A stretch of DNA of 64,000 nucleotides, from the NCBI GenBank assembly GCA_964634465.1, contig CAZWLY010000004.1:62001-126000 (forward strand). Reading direction: 5' to 3'. Source of the stretch: CAZWLY01 sp964634465. Lineage in GTDB: Bacteria; Desulfobacterota; Desulfarculia; G963662305. The position numbers and the translations under genes are program-made. Below the pieces are notes generated by a model. That model worked only from the letters and a program-made list of their open reading frames with translations. It did no database searches and was not told the DNA's origin. Positions 32,581 to 41,762 of this stretch are shown in pieces; position 1 is the stretch's first letter, and each line of letters opens with the position of its first letter.

Positions 32581-33849
32581 CTATCCCCTCTCAAACACGG
32601 CCGCGATGCCTTGACCGCCGCCGCCGCAAATGGTTTCCAGACCGTAGCGCGCCCCCCGCCGCCTCATCTCGTAGACGAGGGTTATCAGCCTTATTACTCC
32701 GGTCGCGCCGATGGGGTGGCCCAGGGAGATGCCCGAGCCGTTGACGTTGATCTTTTCATCGTAATCCTCGGGGGCGATGCCCATGAGCTTGGCGTCGGCC
32801 AAAAGCTGGACGGCGAAGGCCTCCTGGATTTCGAACAGGTCGATGTCGTCGATGCCCAGGCCGGCCCTGTCCAGGGTTCGCTCGACGGCCGCGGCCACGG
32901 CCGGGTAGGTCAGGGTCGGGTCGCAGGCGGCGTTGGCTCCGGCGACGAACGCCGCCAGGGGTTCGATCCCCAGCTCCTCGGCCTTGGCCTCGGACATCAC
33001 CACCACCGCCGCCGCGCCGTCGTTCTCCGAAGACGAGTTGCCGGCGGTGCACACGCCGTCGGGGTAGACCGGCTTGAGCCGGGCCAGCTTGTCGTAATCG
33101 GCGTCGGGGCGAGGCGTTTCATCCGCCTCGAAGCTCGCCGGACCGCCCCTTTTCTGCGGCAAAGGCACGGCCACAATCTCCTCGTCGAAGCGGCCGGCCT
33201 CCTGGGCGGCCACGGCCCGCTGGTGGCTCCTGACCGCCCAGCGGTCGGCCTCCTGGCGGGTTATGCCTTCCTCCCGCGCCGCCGTCTCGGCCCAAGTCAT
33301 CATCGAGTTGAGCTCGCCGTAGCGCTCGATGGGCTGGGACATGACCCGGGCCCGCTGGATGCGGTCGTGGAGGGGCAGGCCCCACATCGACAGCGCGCCG
33401 TGCCCCTTGGGCATGAAGCCCCACTTGGGGTCCACCCTGCCGCCCAGGCCCCACTTGATCTGGCCGGGCAGGTACAGTTCGGCCTGGCTCATCGACTCCA
33501 TGCCGGCCGCGACGACGATTTCGGCGTTGCCGGCCATGATCTTCATCGCCGCCAGGAGAACCGCCTCCAGCCCGGAACAGCAACGGCGATCCAGGGTCAC
33601 GGCCGGCACCGTGTCCGGCCAGCCGGCCTCCAGGAGCGCCACCCGCCCGGCGTTGGCGCACTCGCCGTTCTGATACGACTGGCCGACGATGACGTCGTCC
33701 ACCCGGCCCGGCTCGACCCCGGCCCTCTTCACCGCCTCACTCAGAACCAACGCCCCCAGCCGGGAGACCGGAACGTCCTTGAGCGCGCCGCCGTATTTGC
33801 CGATGGGGGTCCTGGCCCCGCCGACGATGACCACCCTACCTCTGTTCAT
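32581..33849 (-). CDS. Thiolase family acetyl-CoA acyltransferase
   Basis: A 422-residue thiolase. The acyl-accepting cysteine is in LDRRCCSGLEAV (Cys90); NVNGSGISLGHPIGATG holds the catalytic His and ETICGGGGQGIAAVFERG the second Cys. At 422 residues it is slightly longer than biosynthetic thiolases (about 393), as are several deltaproteobacterial degradative ones. It probably cleaves 3-ketoacyl-CoA in the pathway encoded by this operon. It follows the acyl-CoA dehydrogenase gene by 11 bases. Confidence 0.92.
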   Translation of the reverse strand: MNRGRVVIVGGARTPIGKYGGALKDVPVSRLGALVLSEAVKRAGVEPGRVDDVIVGQSYQNGECANAGRVALLEAGWPDTVPAVTLDRRCCSGLEAVLLAAMKIMAGNAEIVVAAGMESMSQAELYLPGQIKWGLGGRVDPKWGFMPKGHGALSMWGLPLHDRIQRARVMSQPIERYGELNSMMTWAETAAREEGITRQEADRWAVRSHQRAVAAQEAGRFDEEIVAVPLPQKRGGPASFEADETPRPDADYDKLARLKPVYPDGVCTAGNSSSENDGAAAVVVMSEAKAEELGIEPLAAFVAGANAACDPTLTYPAVAAAVERTLDRAGLGIDDIDLFEIQEAFAVQLLADAKLMGIAPEDYDEKINVNGSGISLGHPIGATGVIRLITLVYEMRRRGARYGLETICGGGGQGIAAVFERG

Positions 33850-33860
33850 CCATCACCCCC

Positions 33861-35018
33861 TCAGTCCTTCAACAGCTCCCGGGCGATGACCAATCGCTGG
33901 ATCTCGCTGGTGCCCTCGTAGATGCGCATCAATCTCACGTCCCGGTAGAAGCGTTCGACGGGGTGCTCCCGCATGTAGCCCATGCCGCCGTGGATCTGGA
34001 CCGCCAGATCGCCCGCCCGCCCGGCCACCTCGGTACAGTAGAGCTTGACCATGCTGGCCTCCTTGATGACGCTCGTTCCCCGCTTGTCTCTCAGCCAGGC
34101 GGCGTGATGGAGCATCTGGCGGGCGGCGTAGATTTCGGTGGCCATGTCGGCCAGCATGAACTGGACCGCTTGAAAAGCGCCGATCGGCCGGCCGAACTGG
34201 ATCCGTTCCTTGGCGTGCTTGATGGACAGCTCCAGGCAGGCCTGGGCGATGCCGACGGCGCTGGCGCCCATGGTCAGCCGGCCTTTGTCCAGGACCTTCA
34301 TCGCCGTCTTGAAGCCCTGGCCGATCATCGCCTCGCCGCCGATGATGTTCTCGAGCGGAATCTCGCAGTCCTCGAAGATCAGCTCGCAGACGTTCGAGCC
34401 GTGCATGCCCATCTTCTTCTCGGGCGGACCGACGGTCAGCCCCGGCGAGTCGCGCTCGACGAGGAAGGCGGTCATCCCGCCCCGGGGGCCCTTGTCCTTG
34501 TCGGTCACGGCGATGACCGTGGCCACGTCGGCCCGATCGGCGTTGGTGATGAAGTGCTTCTTGCCGTTCAATATCCACCTGTCGCCCTTTTTTTCGGCCG
34601 TGGTCTTGATGTTGGCCGCGTCGGAGCCGGCCTCGGGTTCGCTCAGGGCGAAGCAGGCGATCCATTCTCCCGAGGCCAGCTTGGGCAGGTAGCGCCGCTT
34701 CTGCTCCTCGGTGCCGTCGATGACGACGCCCTGGGAGCCGATGCCGTTGTTGGTGCCGATGATGGTCCTGAAGCAGGCGTTGGTCTTGGACAGCTCCTCG
34801 TAGACCAGACACTCCCCCAGGACGGGCAGTCCCAACCCGCCGTACTCCTCGGGAATGGCTAGGCCGAAGAGACCCAGTTGGCGCATCTTGTGGACGATCT
34901 CCTCGGGAACCCGGTCCTCTTCCTCAACCTGGCGGCTGATCGGTTCCAGATCGTTTTTGACGAAGCGCCTGACAGTGTCGGCCATCAGACGCAAATCTTC
35001 GGGAATCTCGAAATCCAT
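33861..35018 (-). CDS. Acyl-CoA dehydrogenase
   Basis: A 385-residue FAD flavoenzyme, full length. CFALSEPEAGSDAANIKTTA is the FAD/substrate loop, KHFITNADRADV follows, and QIHGGMGYMREHPVER...MRIYEGTSEIQRLVIAREL is the C-terminal signature; the catalytic base is Glu368 in IYEGTSEIQ. It introduces the 2,3-double bond into acyl-CoA and hands electrons to ETF (not in the window). GAAGGAG precedes the ATG. Confidence 0.94.
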   Translation of the reverse strand: MDFEIPEDLRLMADTVRRFVKNDLEPISRQVEEEDRVPEEIVHKMRQLGLFGLAIPEEYGGLGLPVLGECLVYEELSKTNACFRTIIGTNNGIGSQGVVIDGTEEQKRRYLPKLASGEWIACFALSEPEAGSDAANIKTTAEKKGDRWILNGKKHFITNADRADVATVIAVTDKDKGPRGGMTAFLVERDSPGLTVGPPEKKMGMHGSNVCELIFEDCEIPLENIIGGEAMIGQGFKTAMKVLDKGRLTMGASAVGIAQACLELSIKHAKERIQFGRPIGAFQAVQFMLADMATEIYAARQMLHHAAWLRDKRGTSVIKEASMVKLYCTEVAGRAGDLAVQIHGGMGYMREHPVERFYRDVRLMRIYEGTSEIQRLVIARELLKD

Positions 35019-35030
35019 TTGATAGCTCCT

Positions 35031-36608
35031 TCAATCGCTTTCGCCCCTGAGTAGCTTGCGAACCTCGCGGCGCAAGACCTTGCCCGCCGGACTGAGCGGC
35101 AGCCGATCGACTATCTCGACCCGCTTGGGGGCCTTGTGGCGGGCCAGGCGGCGCTTGCAGTGGGCGATCAGCTCCTCGGCGGTGGCCGTCCGGCCCCGGC
35201 TCAAGACCACCGCGCAGTGGACCGCCTCGCCCCAGGTTTCGTCGGGTACGCCGACCACGGCCGAGTCGGCCACGGCTGGATGGCTGTTGAGGCAGTTCTC
35301 GACCTCGGTGGCGTAGACGTTGAAGCCGCCGCTGATGATCAGGTCTTTCTTTCGATCGACCAGGTAGACATAGGACTCCTCGTCCATGAAGCCGAGGTCG
35401 CCCGACTTCCAGAAGCCGGCGGCCGAAAAGTTCTCCCTGGTCTGCTCGGGGTCGTTGTAGTAGCCCTGGATGGTGTTCGCTCCCCGAATCCATAGCTCCC
35501 CGACCTCGCCCGGCTCCAGCCGCTGGCCGTCATCGTCGCAGATGATGACCTCTTCGCCGGGAAAGGGCCGGCCGATCGAGGCCAGCCGCCCGATCTGGGC
35601 CTCGGTCTCGGTCCGGTGGTCGTCGCGGCCGAGGATGGTCGCCGAGGGCCAGCACTCGGTCGAGCCGTAACCCTGGACGAAGATCCGCCCGAACTGGGCC
35701 AGCAGATTCTCCAGCTTGGCCGGGGAGATGGAGGCCGCCCCGTAGCGGATCGTCTTGAGGCTGCTCAAGTCGTATTTTCGGGGCAGCTCCAGGTCCAGAA
35801 TGCGATAGAGGACCGTGGGCACGGCGTAGATCATGTCGATCCTCTCGCCGGCGATCACCCGGCCGATCAGCTCGATGTCGGCCCGGTTGAGGGTGACGAT
35901 CGCCCCGCCCTTGATGTGGACCGGGATGACCACCGAGCCCGAGGCGGCGTGGTTGATCGGCGAAAACAACATCGCCCGGGGGTGCTCGTAGGGGAAGGTC
36001 TCGTAGTAGTGGGCCGGATTCATGCCCCAGACCCACAGGTTGTCGAGGCTGTACATGGCGCACTTGGCCCGGCCGGTGGTGCCGCCGGTGAAGCGCAGCA
36101 GGCTGATGTGTTGCCCGGCGTCGCCGGCCTCGAACTCGGCCGTCACCTCCTCGGCCGGGGCCGCTTCGACCAGGTCCCAGAAGTGATGGACGCCCGGCAA
36201 CGATTCCTCCGGCCGGTCCATGACCACCATCTCGATCTCCCGCTCCCTGAGCGGCCGGTAGAGCCGGGGCAGAAAATGGGCCTCCAGGAAGACGAGCCGG
36301 GGCGCGACGTAATCGATCTGGTTGAGCTGCTCCGAAGTAGACTCCCGGATGTCGATCCAGCAGGTGGTGACCGGCGATTTGAACAGCCAGGGATGGAACA
36401 GACCCATGTTGTCGTTTTCCAGGATGGCGGCATAGACGTCCCCCTCGCCCAGACCGAACCGGCCCGCCAGGAGGTTGCTGACCCGGTTGGAAAGATCGTG
36501 CATCTGGCGGTAGGTGAAGCGGCGGCCGCGCTCGATGTTGATCAGCGCCGGCCGTTCGGAGTGGCGAAGCGCAGTTTGTCTTATTATCCGGCCCATGTTG
36601 ACCAGCAT
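35031..36608 (-). CDS. AMP-dependent acyl-CoA synthetase/ligase
   Basis: A 525-residue ANL-superfamily ligase. LLRFTGGTTGRAKCAM (about residues 167-182) is the P-loop, QGYGSTECWPSAT the adenine site, KSGDLGFMDEESYVYLVDRKKDLI the hinge, and SPAGKVLRREVRK carries the catalytic C-terminal Lys. It differs from the larger FadD15-like enzyme at 1.6-3.5 kb. The likely substrate is a medium-chain or aromatic acid that then enters the downstream dehydrogenase-thiolase-hydratase route. GGAGCGAG lies 8 bases before ATG. Confidence 0.92.
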   Translation of the reverse strand: MLVNMGRIIRQTALRHSERPALINIERGRRFTYRQMHDLSNRVSNLLAGRFGLGEGDVYAAILENDNMGLFHPWLFKSPVTTCWIDIRESTSEQLNQIDYVAPRLVFLEAHFLPRLYRPLREREIEMVVMDRPEESLPGVHHFWDLVEAAPAEEVTAEFEAGDAGQHISLLRFTGGTTGRAKCAMYSLDNLWVWGMNPAHYYETFPYEHPRAMLFSPINHAASGSVVIPVHIKGGAIVTLNRADIELIGRVIAGERIDMIYAVPTVLYRILDLELPRKYDLSSLKTIRYGAASISPAKLENLLAQFGRIFVQGYGSTECWPSATILGRDDHRTETEAQIGRLASIGRPFPGEEVIICDDDGQRLEPGEVGELWIRGANTIQGYYNDPEQTRENFSAAGFWKSGDLGFMDEESYVYLVDRKKDLIISGGFNVYATEVENCLNSHPAVADSAVVGVPDETWGEAVHCAVVLSRGRTATAEELIAHCKRRLARHKAPKRVEIVDRLPLSPAGKVLRREVRKLLRGESD

Positions 36609-36626
36609 CGTTCTCGCTCCTTACGC

Positions 36627-37511
36627 CTATCGGACCTCGATTCCCTCCCCCTCGGGGGGCAGGGGAATCTGGGACTCGCACGGCACTCCGGTCTGGCACA
36701 GGCCGCAGCCGTAGCCGTCGAAACCGTAGTTGGCCCGGACGTAAGACTCGGTGACCGGCCTCAGGTGGGCGCGGCATTTGATCTTGTCGTGGCCGTCCCG
36801 GCTCAACGCCCCGACCGGACAACGCTCGATGCACTTGCCGCAGATTCCCCGGCTGAAAAAGAGGCAGTACTGGCGATGGTTGGTGTAGGGCCGGGGCGTG
36901 GCCGGAATCTCGATCCGGGCCACCACCGAGCCGATGCGGACCGCCTTGCCCGCCGGCGTGATCAGCCCGTCGCACAAGCCGAAGGTGCCCAACCCGGCGG
37001 CATGGGCGGCGTGGCGCTCCGACCAGGTGGAGGCGAAGCCGTAGCGGGGCGAGGTTTCCCTCTTCCAGTGAGGGCTGAGCAACGGGGCCACGGCCCCATA
37101 CCCCGCCTTGGTGAGCACGTCCACGACGTGTTTCTGGAGCTTGGCGTTGACCTCCTCGCCGAAGATGCGGGCCCGGGCCCAGCGCTCGGCCGGATAGGTG
37201 GTCTCCCGCCGGTTGTCGGCCTTGGTCGCCTCCCGCTGGGGCAGAATCCAGGAGATGACTGTCAGCTCGGCCGGCTCGACCCTCTGTCCGGGAAAGGTGA
37301 GGCCGAACATCTCGGCCGGAGTGAGGTGAAACCGGCCGACGTGTTCCTTGTAGGCCTCGTACAAGGGATCGTCGCCCCGCGAGAAGCCGACCAGAACTCT
37401 CTCCCAGGCCGGCTCATCGGCCTCGTTGTTGAGGGTGTTGTCCGGCGATTGGGCGAGGAAGGCCTCGATGACGCCTCCGATCCAGGCTGCCTTGTCCTTC
37501 GGGGGTTCCAT
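36627..37511 (-). CDS. QueG-like [4Fe-4S] ferredoxin-type protein (epoxyqueuosine reductase-related)
   Basis: A 294-residue protein related to the QueG/reductive-dehalogenase Fe-S group. LSPHWKRETSPRYGFASTWS and AGLGTFGLCDGLITP are the conserved segments before the clusters, and CGKCIERCPVGAL, followed by CRAHL and CGLCQTGVPCE, would ligate two [4Fe-4S] clusters. True QueG is about 350-380 residues and has HEAT-like repeats at the C-terminus, which are absent here. It lies inside a beta-oxidation operon, so a role in electron transfer for that pathway is plausible but unproven. Confidence 0.8.
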   Translation of the reverse strand: MEPPKDKAAWIGGVIEAFLAQSPDNTLNNEADEPAWERVLVGFSRGDDPLYEAYKEHVGRFHLTPAEMFGLTFPGQRVEPAELTVISWILPQREATKADNRRETTYPAERWARARIFGEEVNAKLQKHVVDVLTKAGYGAVAPLLSPHWKRETSPRYGFASTWSERHAAHAAGLGTFGLCDGLITPAGKAVRIGSVVARIEIPATPRPYTNHRQYCLFFSRGICGKCIERCPVGALSRDGHDKIKCRAHLRPVTESYVRANYGFDGYGCGLCQTGVPCESQIPLPPEGEGIEVR

Positions 37512-37527
37512 GGCCCCTTCTCCTTGT

Positions 37528-38346
37528 CTAGACCCGGCCGGCCGGAGCCGGCGGGGCGGCCGAAACGGCCGGATACGGCCCCTGGTAGCCGATCAGGCTC
37601 GACAGTTCCCGGCCCTCGGCCAAGAGCTCGTCCACCAGGCGCTTCCATTGAGCGCCCTCGGCCTCCTCGGCCGGCAGGGAGATGTTGACCGCCGCCGCCG
37701 TTGAGCCGTCGCGGTCCATGAGCGGCACGGCCAGCGAACACAGGGCCAACGTTCCCTCCCTGTCGCAGACGGCGTAGCCCCGGGCCCTGGTCCGGGCGAT
37801 CTCTTCCCGGAAGAGCTCGGGATCGGTGATGGTCCGGCTGGTCAGCGGCTCGAAGGCCATCTTCTCGATCCGGCACTCGAGCTCCTCCGGCGGCAGGCCG
37901 GCCAGAAGGATCTTGCCCAGGGAGGTGCAGTAGGCGGGCAGCCGGGAGCCTTCGCTCAGGCTGAACTTGAAAAAGGTGTGAACCTCGCGGCGATAGATGA
38001 GCACCACCTCGGTCCCGTCCAGGACGGCCAGGTTGACCGTCCGGCCGATTCGCCGGGCGAAGTCCTGGAGGCGGGTTTCGGCCAGGTGGCGCAGTTCGGA
38101 GCCGTTGAGGTAGGCGAAGCCCAGCGACAACACCTTGGGTTCGAGAAAGAACTCCTTGTACCGGTTCCGGCCCAGGTAGCCGAGGGTCATCAGGGTATCG
38201 GTCAGGCGCTGAACGGCGGTCTTGTTGTAACCGGTCAGCTCGGCCAGTTGCTGAAGGGTCAGCCGCGGTCGCTCGGCGCTGAAGGCCTGAAGCACGGCCA
38301 GGCCGCGGGACAGGGATTGGATGAAGTGCTTCGGCCGGCGGGACAT
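37528..38346 (-). CDS. IclR family transcriptional regulator (PcaR/PobR-like)
   Basis: A 272-residue regulator. Winged-helix N-terminus: SLSRGLAVLQAFSAERPRLT and LAELTGYNKTAVQRLTDTL (recognition helix about residues 38-52). The effector domain contains LPAYCTSLGKILLAGLP, SRTITDPELFREEIARTRARGYAVCD, the usual IclR ligand-binding core. It ends in a Pro/Ala tail. As first gene of the seven-gene acyl-CoA degradation operon it is probably its local regulator; the 426-base upstream region would hold its operator. Confidence 0.92.
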   Translation of the reverse strand: MSRRPKHFIQSLSRGLAVLQAFSAERPRLTLQQLAELTGYNKTAVQRLTDTLMTLGYLGRNRYKEFFLEPKVLSLGFAYLNGSELRHLAETRLQDFARRIGRTVNLAVLDGTEVVLIYRREVHTFFKFSLSEGSRLPAYCTSLGKILLAGLPPEELECRIEKMAFEPLTSRTITDPELFREEIARTRARGYAVCDREGTLALCSLAVPLMDRDGSTAAAVNISLPAEEAEGAQWKRLVDELLAEGRELSSLIGYQGPYPAVSAAPPAPAGRV

Positions 38347-38772
38347 GGCAACCTGGTGTAGCGTCTCCTGTGGGTTACGGCCTTGGCGGCGAGGCTCGTT
38401 TCGCGGCCTTCCCGGCGGCTTCCCGGCAGCCAGGGAGCCTGGGCGGCGATCGCTTCCTCTTTGCTCGTCGCCCGCCTTGGTCTCAACCGCCGCTTGGCGC
38501 TTTTCGACCGGCTATTCCGGTCTACTTCCAGAATCGCGCCCCTGGCCGGGCCTCCTGCCCGGAGTGGCGGTTTTAGCGGGGCCGCCCATTTAGTAACGCC
38601 CTGAGTTATTCAGTAACGTATGATATGCTGTCACGATCCTGGGCTCGGTGTCAAGCCGAAACAGCGGCCCGGCGGACGACGCCGGTCGATGTCTTGGCCG
38701 CGTCCGAGATCGTTGATCCCCAGGGCCAAGGGGCGTAGAATGGCCCTCAGCCGAGTCAATCGAGGATCGAGA
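38347..38772. other. Divergent intergenic region between iclR and the LarA-like gene
   Basis: 426 bases without a supported gene; plus-strand frames at 38321-38604 lack ribosome sites and family likeness. The segment 38590-38630 is AT-richer: AGTAACG occurs twice (38592-38598 and 38612-38617 as partial copy), GTTA (38605-38608) and TAAC (38614-38617) form an inverted repeat, and TATGAT (38619-38624) may be a -10. These are candidate IclR-binding and promoter elements for the divergent genes. Confidence 0.4.
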
Positions 38773-40011
38773 ATGATTTTTCCGAGACTGTACCGCGTCC
38801 GCCAGAATTTCGACACGACCTCCATCGGCGATGCCGCCGCCGAGGTGCGCCGCCTGTTCGCCGACTTCGACTTCGCCGAGTCCATCCGGCCCGGCCAGCG
38901 GGTGGCCGTCGGCGTCGGCTCCAGGGGCATTCACGACCTGCCGACGATCGTGGCCGCCTTGGTCGATTGCCTCAAGGAGAAGGGGCTCGAGCCCTATGTC
39001 ATCCCGGCCATGGGCTCCCACGGCGGGGCGACCGGCCCCGGCCAGGCCCAGGTTCTGGCCGAACTGGGCATCACCGAATCGAGCGTGGGCGCGCCGATTG
39101 TCGCCTCCATGGAGACGGTCCGTCTCGGCCGGCTCGATTCCGGGGCCGAGATCCACCTGGCCGCCGACGCCATGGCCGCCGATCACCTGGTGGTCATCAA
39201 TCGGGTCAAGCCCCACACCGCCTTCAGGGGCGAAGTCGAGTCCGGGCTGTGCAAGCTCATGGCCGTCGGCCTGGGTCGGCGGAAGGGCGCCTCGATTATG
39301 CATCGCTTCGGCCTCAGCAAGACGATCATCCCGGCGGCCGAGATGATCCTCGAGAAAGCGCCGGTGCTGTGCGGGCTGGCGATGGTGGAGAACGCCGCCG
39401 GCGGGATAAAGACCATGGAGTTGGTCAGGCCGGAGGAGTTCGTCGCCACCGACGTCCGGCTGCTCGAGGAGGCCTGGCAGGTCCTGCCCCGGCTTCCGGT
39501 GGACGATCTGGACATCCTGGTCGTCGATGAGATGGGCAAGGACATCTCCGGGGCCGGCATGGACCCCAACGTGATCGGCTTTTGGCGGCGGGAGGGCGGT
39601 TCCAGGCAACCCGATTACCGGACCGTGATCGTGCTCGATTTGACGCCCAAATCCCACGGCAACGCCACCGGCATCGGCATGGCCGATCTGACCACCCAGC
39701 GGCTGATGGACCGGCTCGACCTCGAGGCCACCCAGACAAACGCCCTGACCTCGGGCATCCTGGCCAGCGCCCGGTTGCCCATCGCCCTCGAGAGCGACAA
39801 GGCCGTCCTGACGGCGGCCCTCGGCCTGGTTCCCGATCCGGCCGGGGTGCGCCTGGCCAGAATCAAGAACACCAAGTCCCTGGAGAAATTCTGGGTCAGC
39901 GAGGCGGTTCTGCCCGAGCTTCGCTCCCGACCGGACGTCGAGGTGAACGAACGGCCGGCGGCGATCGAGTTCGACGCCGAAGGCCGGTTGTCGATGCCCG
40001 ACGAGGACTGA
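38773..40011 (+). CDS. LarA/DUF2088-type protein (nickel-dependent lactate racemase N-terminal domain-like)
   Basis: A 412-residue protein with a LarA N-terminal/DUF2088-like fold: VGVGSRGIHDLPTIVAAL, PAMGSHGGATGPGQ, VINRVKPHTAFRGEVESGL, GNATGIGMADLTT. LarA uses a nickel-pincer cofactor and His residues for proton transfer; several His are present (GSHGG, KPHT), but whether the cofactor is bound cannot be said. ATG at 38773 follows GAGGATCGAGA. Members of this family near acyl-CoA operons probably act on hydroxy-acids; here it is divergent from the iclR operon. Confidence 0.8.
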   Translation: MIFPRLYRVRQNFDTTSIGDAAAEVRRLFADFDFAESIRPGQRVAVGVGSRGIHDLPTIVAALVDCLKEKGLEPYVIPAMGSHGGATGPGQAQVLAELGITESSVGAPIVASMETVRLGRLDSGAEIHLAADAMAADHLVVINRVKPHTAFRGEVESGLCKLMAVGLGRRKGASIMHRFGLSKTIIPAAEMILEKAPVLCGLAMVENAAGGIKTMELVRPEEFVATDVRLLEEAWQVLPRLPVDDLDILVVDEMGKDISGAGMDPNVIGFWRREGGSRQPDYRTVIVLDLTPKSHGNATGIGMADLTTQRLMDRLDLEATQTNALTSGILASARLPIALESDKAVLTAALGLVPDPAGVRLARIKNTKSLEKFWVSEAVLPELRSRPDVEVNERPAAIEFDAEGRLSMPDED

Positions 40012-40067
40012 CCCGGATATCGCCCGGGCGATCGGTGTGGCGCCCCTGTAAGCCGGTTTCATGACCA

Positions 40068-40090
40068 CCGCCGCCGAGCCGGAGCGGCGG
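40068..40090. terminator. Hairpin between convergent genes
   Basis: CCGCCGC (40068-40074) pairs with GCGGCGG (40084-40090). A second perfect hairpin, CCGCCGG/CCGGCGG with a 3-nt loop, lies at 40130-40146. The two sit between the LarA-like gene and the convergent membrane-protein gene and probably end both transcripts; neither has a clear T-run. Confidence 0.4.
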
Positions 40091-40158
40091 GCCTGACTTG
40101 TAAAGCCGCAGCACGCTTGCCGATCCAACCCGCCGGGAGCCGGCGGCCGGTTGGCGGA

Positions 40159-41550
40159 CTACCGGCTGAGGTGGTCAAGAATGCGCTGGATTCTGGCCCG
40201 CTCTTCGGGACTGGGCAGGAACACCGGTAGAGGCAGGTACCATTCCCGGCTGGGAGCGATGGCGACGGCGTACCTCAAGGCCACCTTCTTGTTCTGTTTC
40301 AGTAACTTCTTGTAATAACTCACGATTTGCCTTTTCCACCCCAAGTCGGGCGTGGCCGGGTAGGTGTAGTTGTTCCAGGCCGCCCAGGCAAAGATAAGGG
40401 CCAAAGCCACGGGAAACGCCCGGGCCGCGATTTTGGGGACGAGCTTGTTCGGCTTGATTTCCGACCACAGCATCCGGCAGGCATCGGTGAGCCAGATGAT
40501 GAAGAACATGCTGGTGTAGACGAAATATCGCGTCCCGCCAATCAGGCCGTCGTGTAATACGAAGTACTCGACGTTCCATTTGCGGGCGAAGTATGAGAAC
40601 AGCAGGGGAACGGCGATGAAGTACAGCAGGCCCAGGCGGACGGGCGCCGAGGGCGTCCTCCGGAGCGCGACCAAGACGTAGACGCCGGCCAGAAGGGCGC
40701 AGCCGACGCTCAGCGCCCACCAGCCGTCGGGATGGGTGACGGCTCGAAAGGAGTAGGTCTGGCCGTAAAGCGAGAGGGCGGCCGTTTTGAAGCCGAAGGT
40801 CTTGACGAGATAGGGAAGGAGGTATTCTGGGTCGAAGAAAAAGTCGCTGGCCAGGCCGCCGGCGGTGTCGTAGACGCTTCGAGAGACGATGATGTTCGCC
40901 CCGAGCATGGCCAGGCTCAACCCGGAAAACCAAAAGACGTAGTCTCGCCGGCCGCGGCGCCGCCAAGCCCGGTAGGCCAGTATGGGGGCCAGTAAGACGG
41001 CGTTGGCCGCGGAAAAGCAGACCAGGAACATGAACAGGAGAAGGCCGATCTTGGCCCACCTGTTAAGCCGGTTCAAGTCGCCCATCACGATGAGCGCCGC
41101 CGCCGGGAAGAGGTAGTACTGGCCGCCGGTCAGGTTGTGGTAAGTCTCCGCATACCAGGGAGTGAGGCACAGCGCCGCCGCGGCGATGAGCCGCCATTTT
41201 CTGGGCATGAACCCGCCGGCGAAGTCGGTCAATATCAGCCAGTAGGTGAAGCCCATCACCGCCAAGGCCGAAAGACCGAGGACCAGCGGCGCGTAATAGA
41301 TGTTGAACGGGTCGAAAAAGGCGGCCACTAATTTGGGCCAGAGCTGGCAGTAGCCCGAGTGGGGCCAAAACACGGCCTTGAAGCCATGGGCGAGGCCGAG
41401 ATTGAGCCAAACCAGGCCGTCTTCGGCCCACAGTTGTCGGTTCAAGAGCCAGTCCGCTCGCCTGGAGAACAGGACCAGACAGATGACGAGGTAGGCCGCG
41501 GCCAGGAAGAGATTCCAGCGCCGCGACGCCTTGGCTGGGGTTGCCTCCAT
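40159..41550 (-). CDS. Polytopic membrane protein, GT-C glycosyltransferase-like
   Basis: A protein of about 463 residues with ten or more transmembrane segments. The first extracytoplasmic loop, LLNRQLWAEDGLVWLNLGLAHG, carries an acidic ED pair followed by PHSGYCQLWPK, the layout of GT-C lipid-sugar-dependent glycosyltransferases. No named family recognised. The start is uncertain: ATG at 41550 is used; TTG at 41653-41655 would add 35 basic residues. It is divergent from the methyltransferase gene, so both may serve surface polysaccharide synthesis. Confidence 0.6.
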   Translation of the reverse strand: MEATPAKASRRWNLFLAAAYLVICLVLFSRRADWLLNRQLWAEDGLVWLNLGLAHGFKAVFWPHSGYCQLWPKLVAAFFDPFNIYYAPLVLGLSALAVMGFTYWLILTDFAGGFMPRKWRLIAAAALCLTPWYAETYHNLTGGQYYLFPAAALIVMGDLNRLNRWAKIGLLLFMFLVCFSAANAVLLAPILAYRAWRRRGRRDYVFWFSGLSLAMLGANIIVSRSVYDTAGGLASDFFFDPEYLLPYLVKTFGFKTAALSLYGQTYSFRAVTHPDGWWALSVGCALLAGVYVLVALRRTPSAPVRLGLLYFIAVPLLFSYFARKWNVEYFVLHDGLIGGTRYFVYTSMFFIIWLTDACRMLWSEIKPNKLVPKIAARAFPVALALIFAWAAWNNYTYPATPDLGWKRQIVSYYKKLLKQNKKVALRYAVAIAPSREWYLPLPVFLPSPEERARIQRILDHLSR

Positions 41551-41762
41551 CGGCGGTTGGTCCTTTTTCGATCGCCGTCGAGTCTTTGTCTTGCCCGCGG
41601 AGCGCGGCTTCGGATCGCTTGTTCGGATAAGCCAGTCTATCAATCCGGGAGACAACTCGTCCAGAGTTATAGCGAGAGTGAGGGGATTTATACTTTATCC
41701 CGGACCCAAGTTGTTGTATCCTTCCCAGCGGATCGAGCGCCGCCGGCGTCGCCGAAGAGAGA

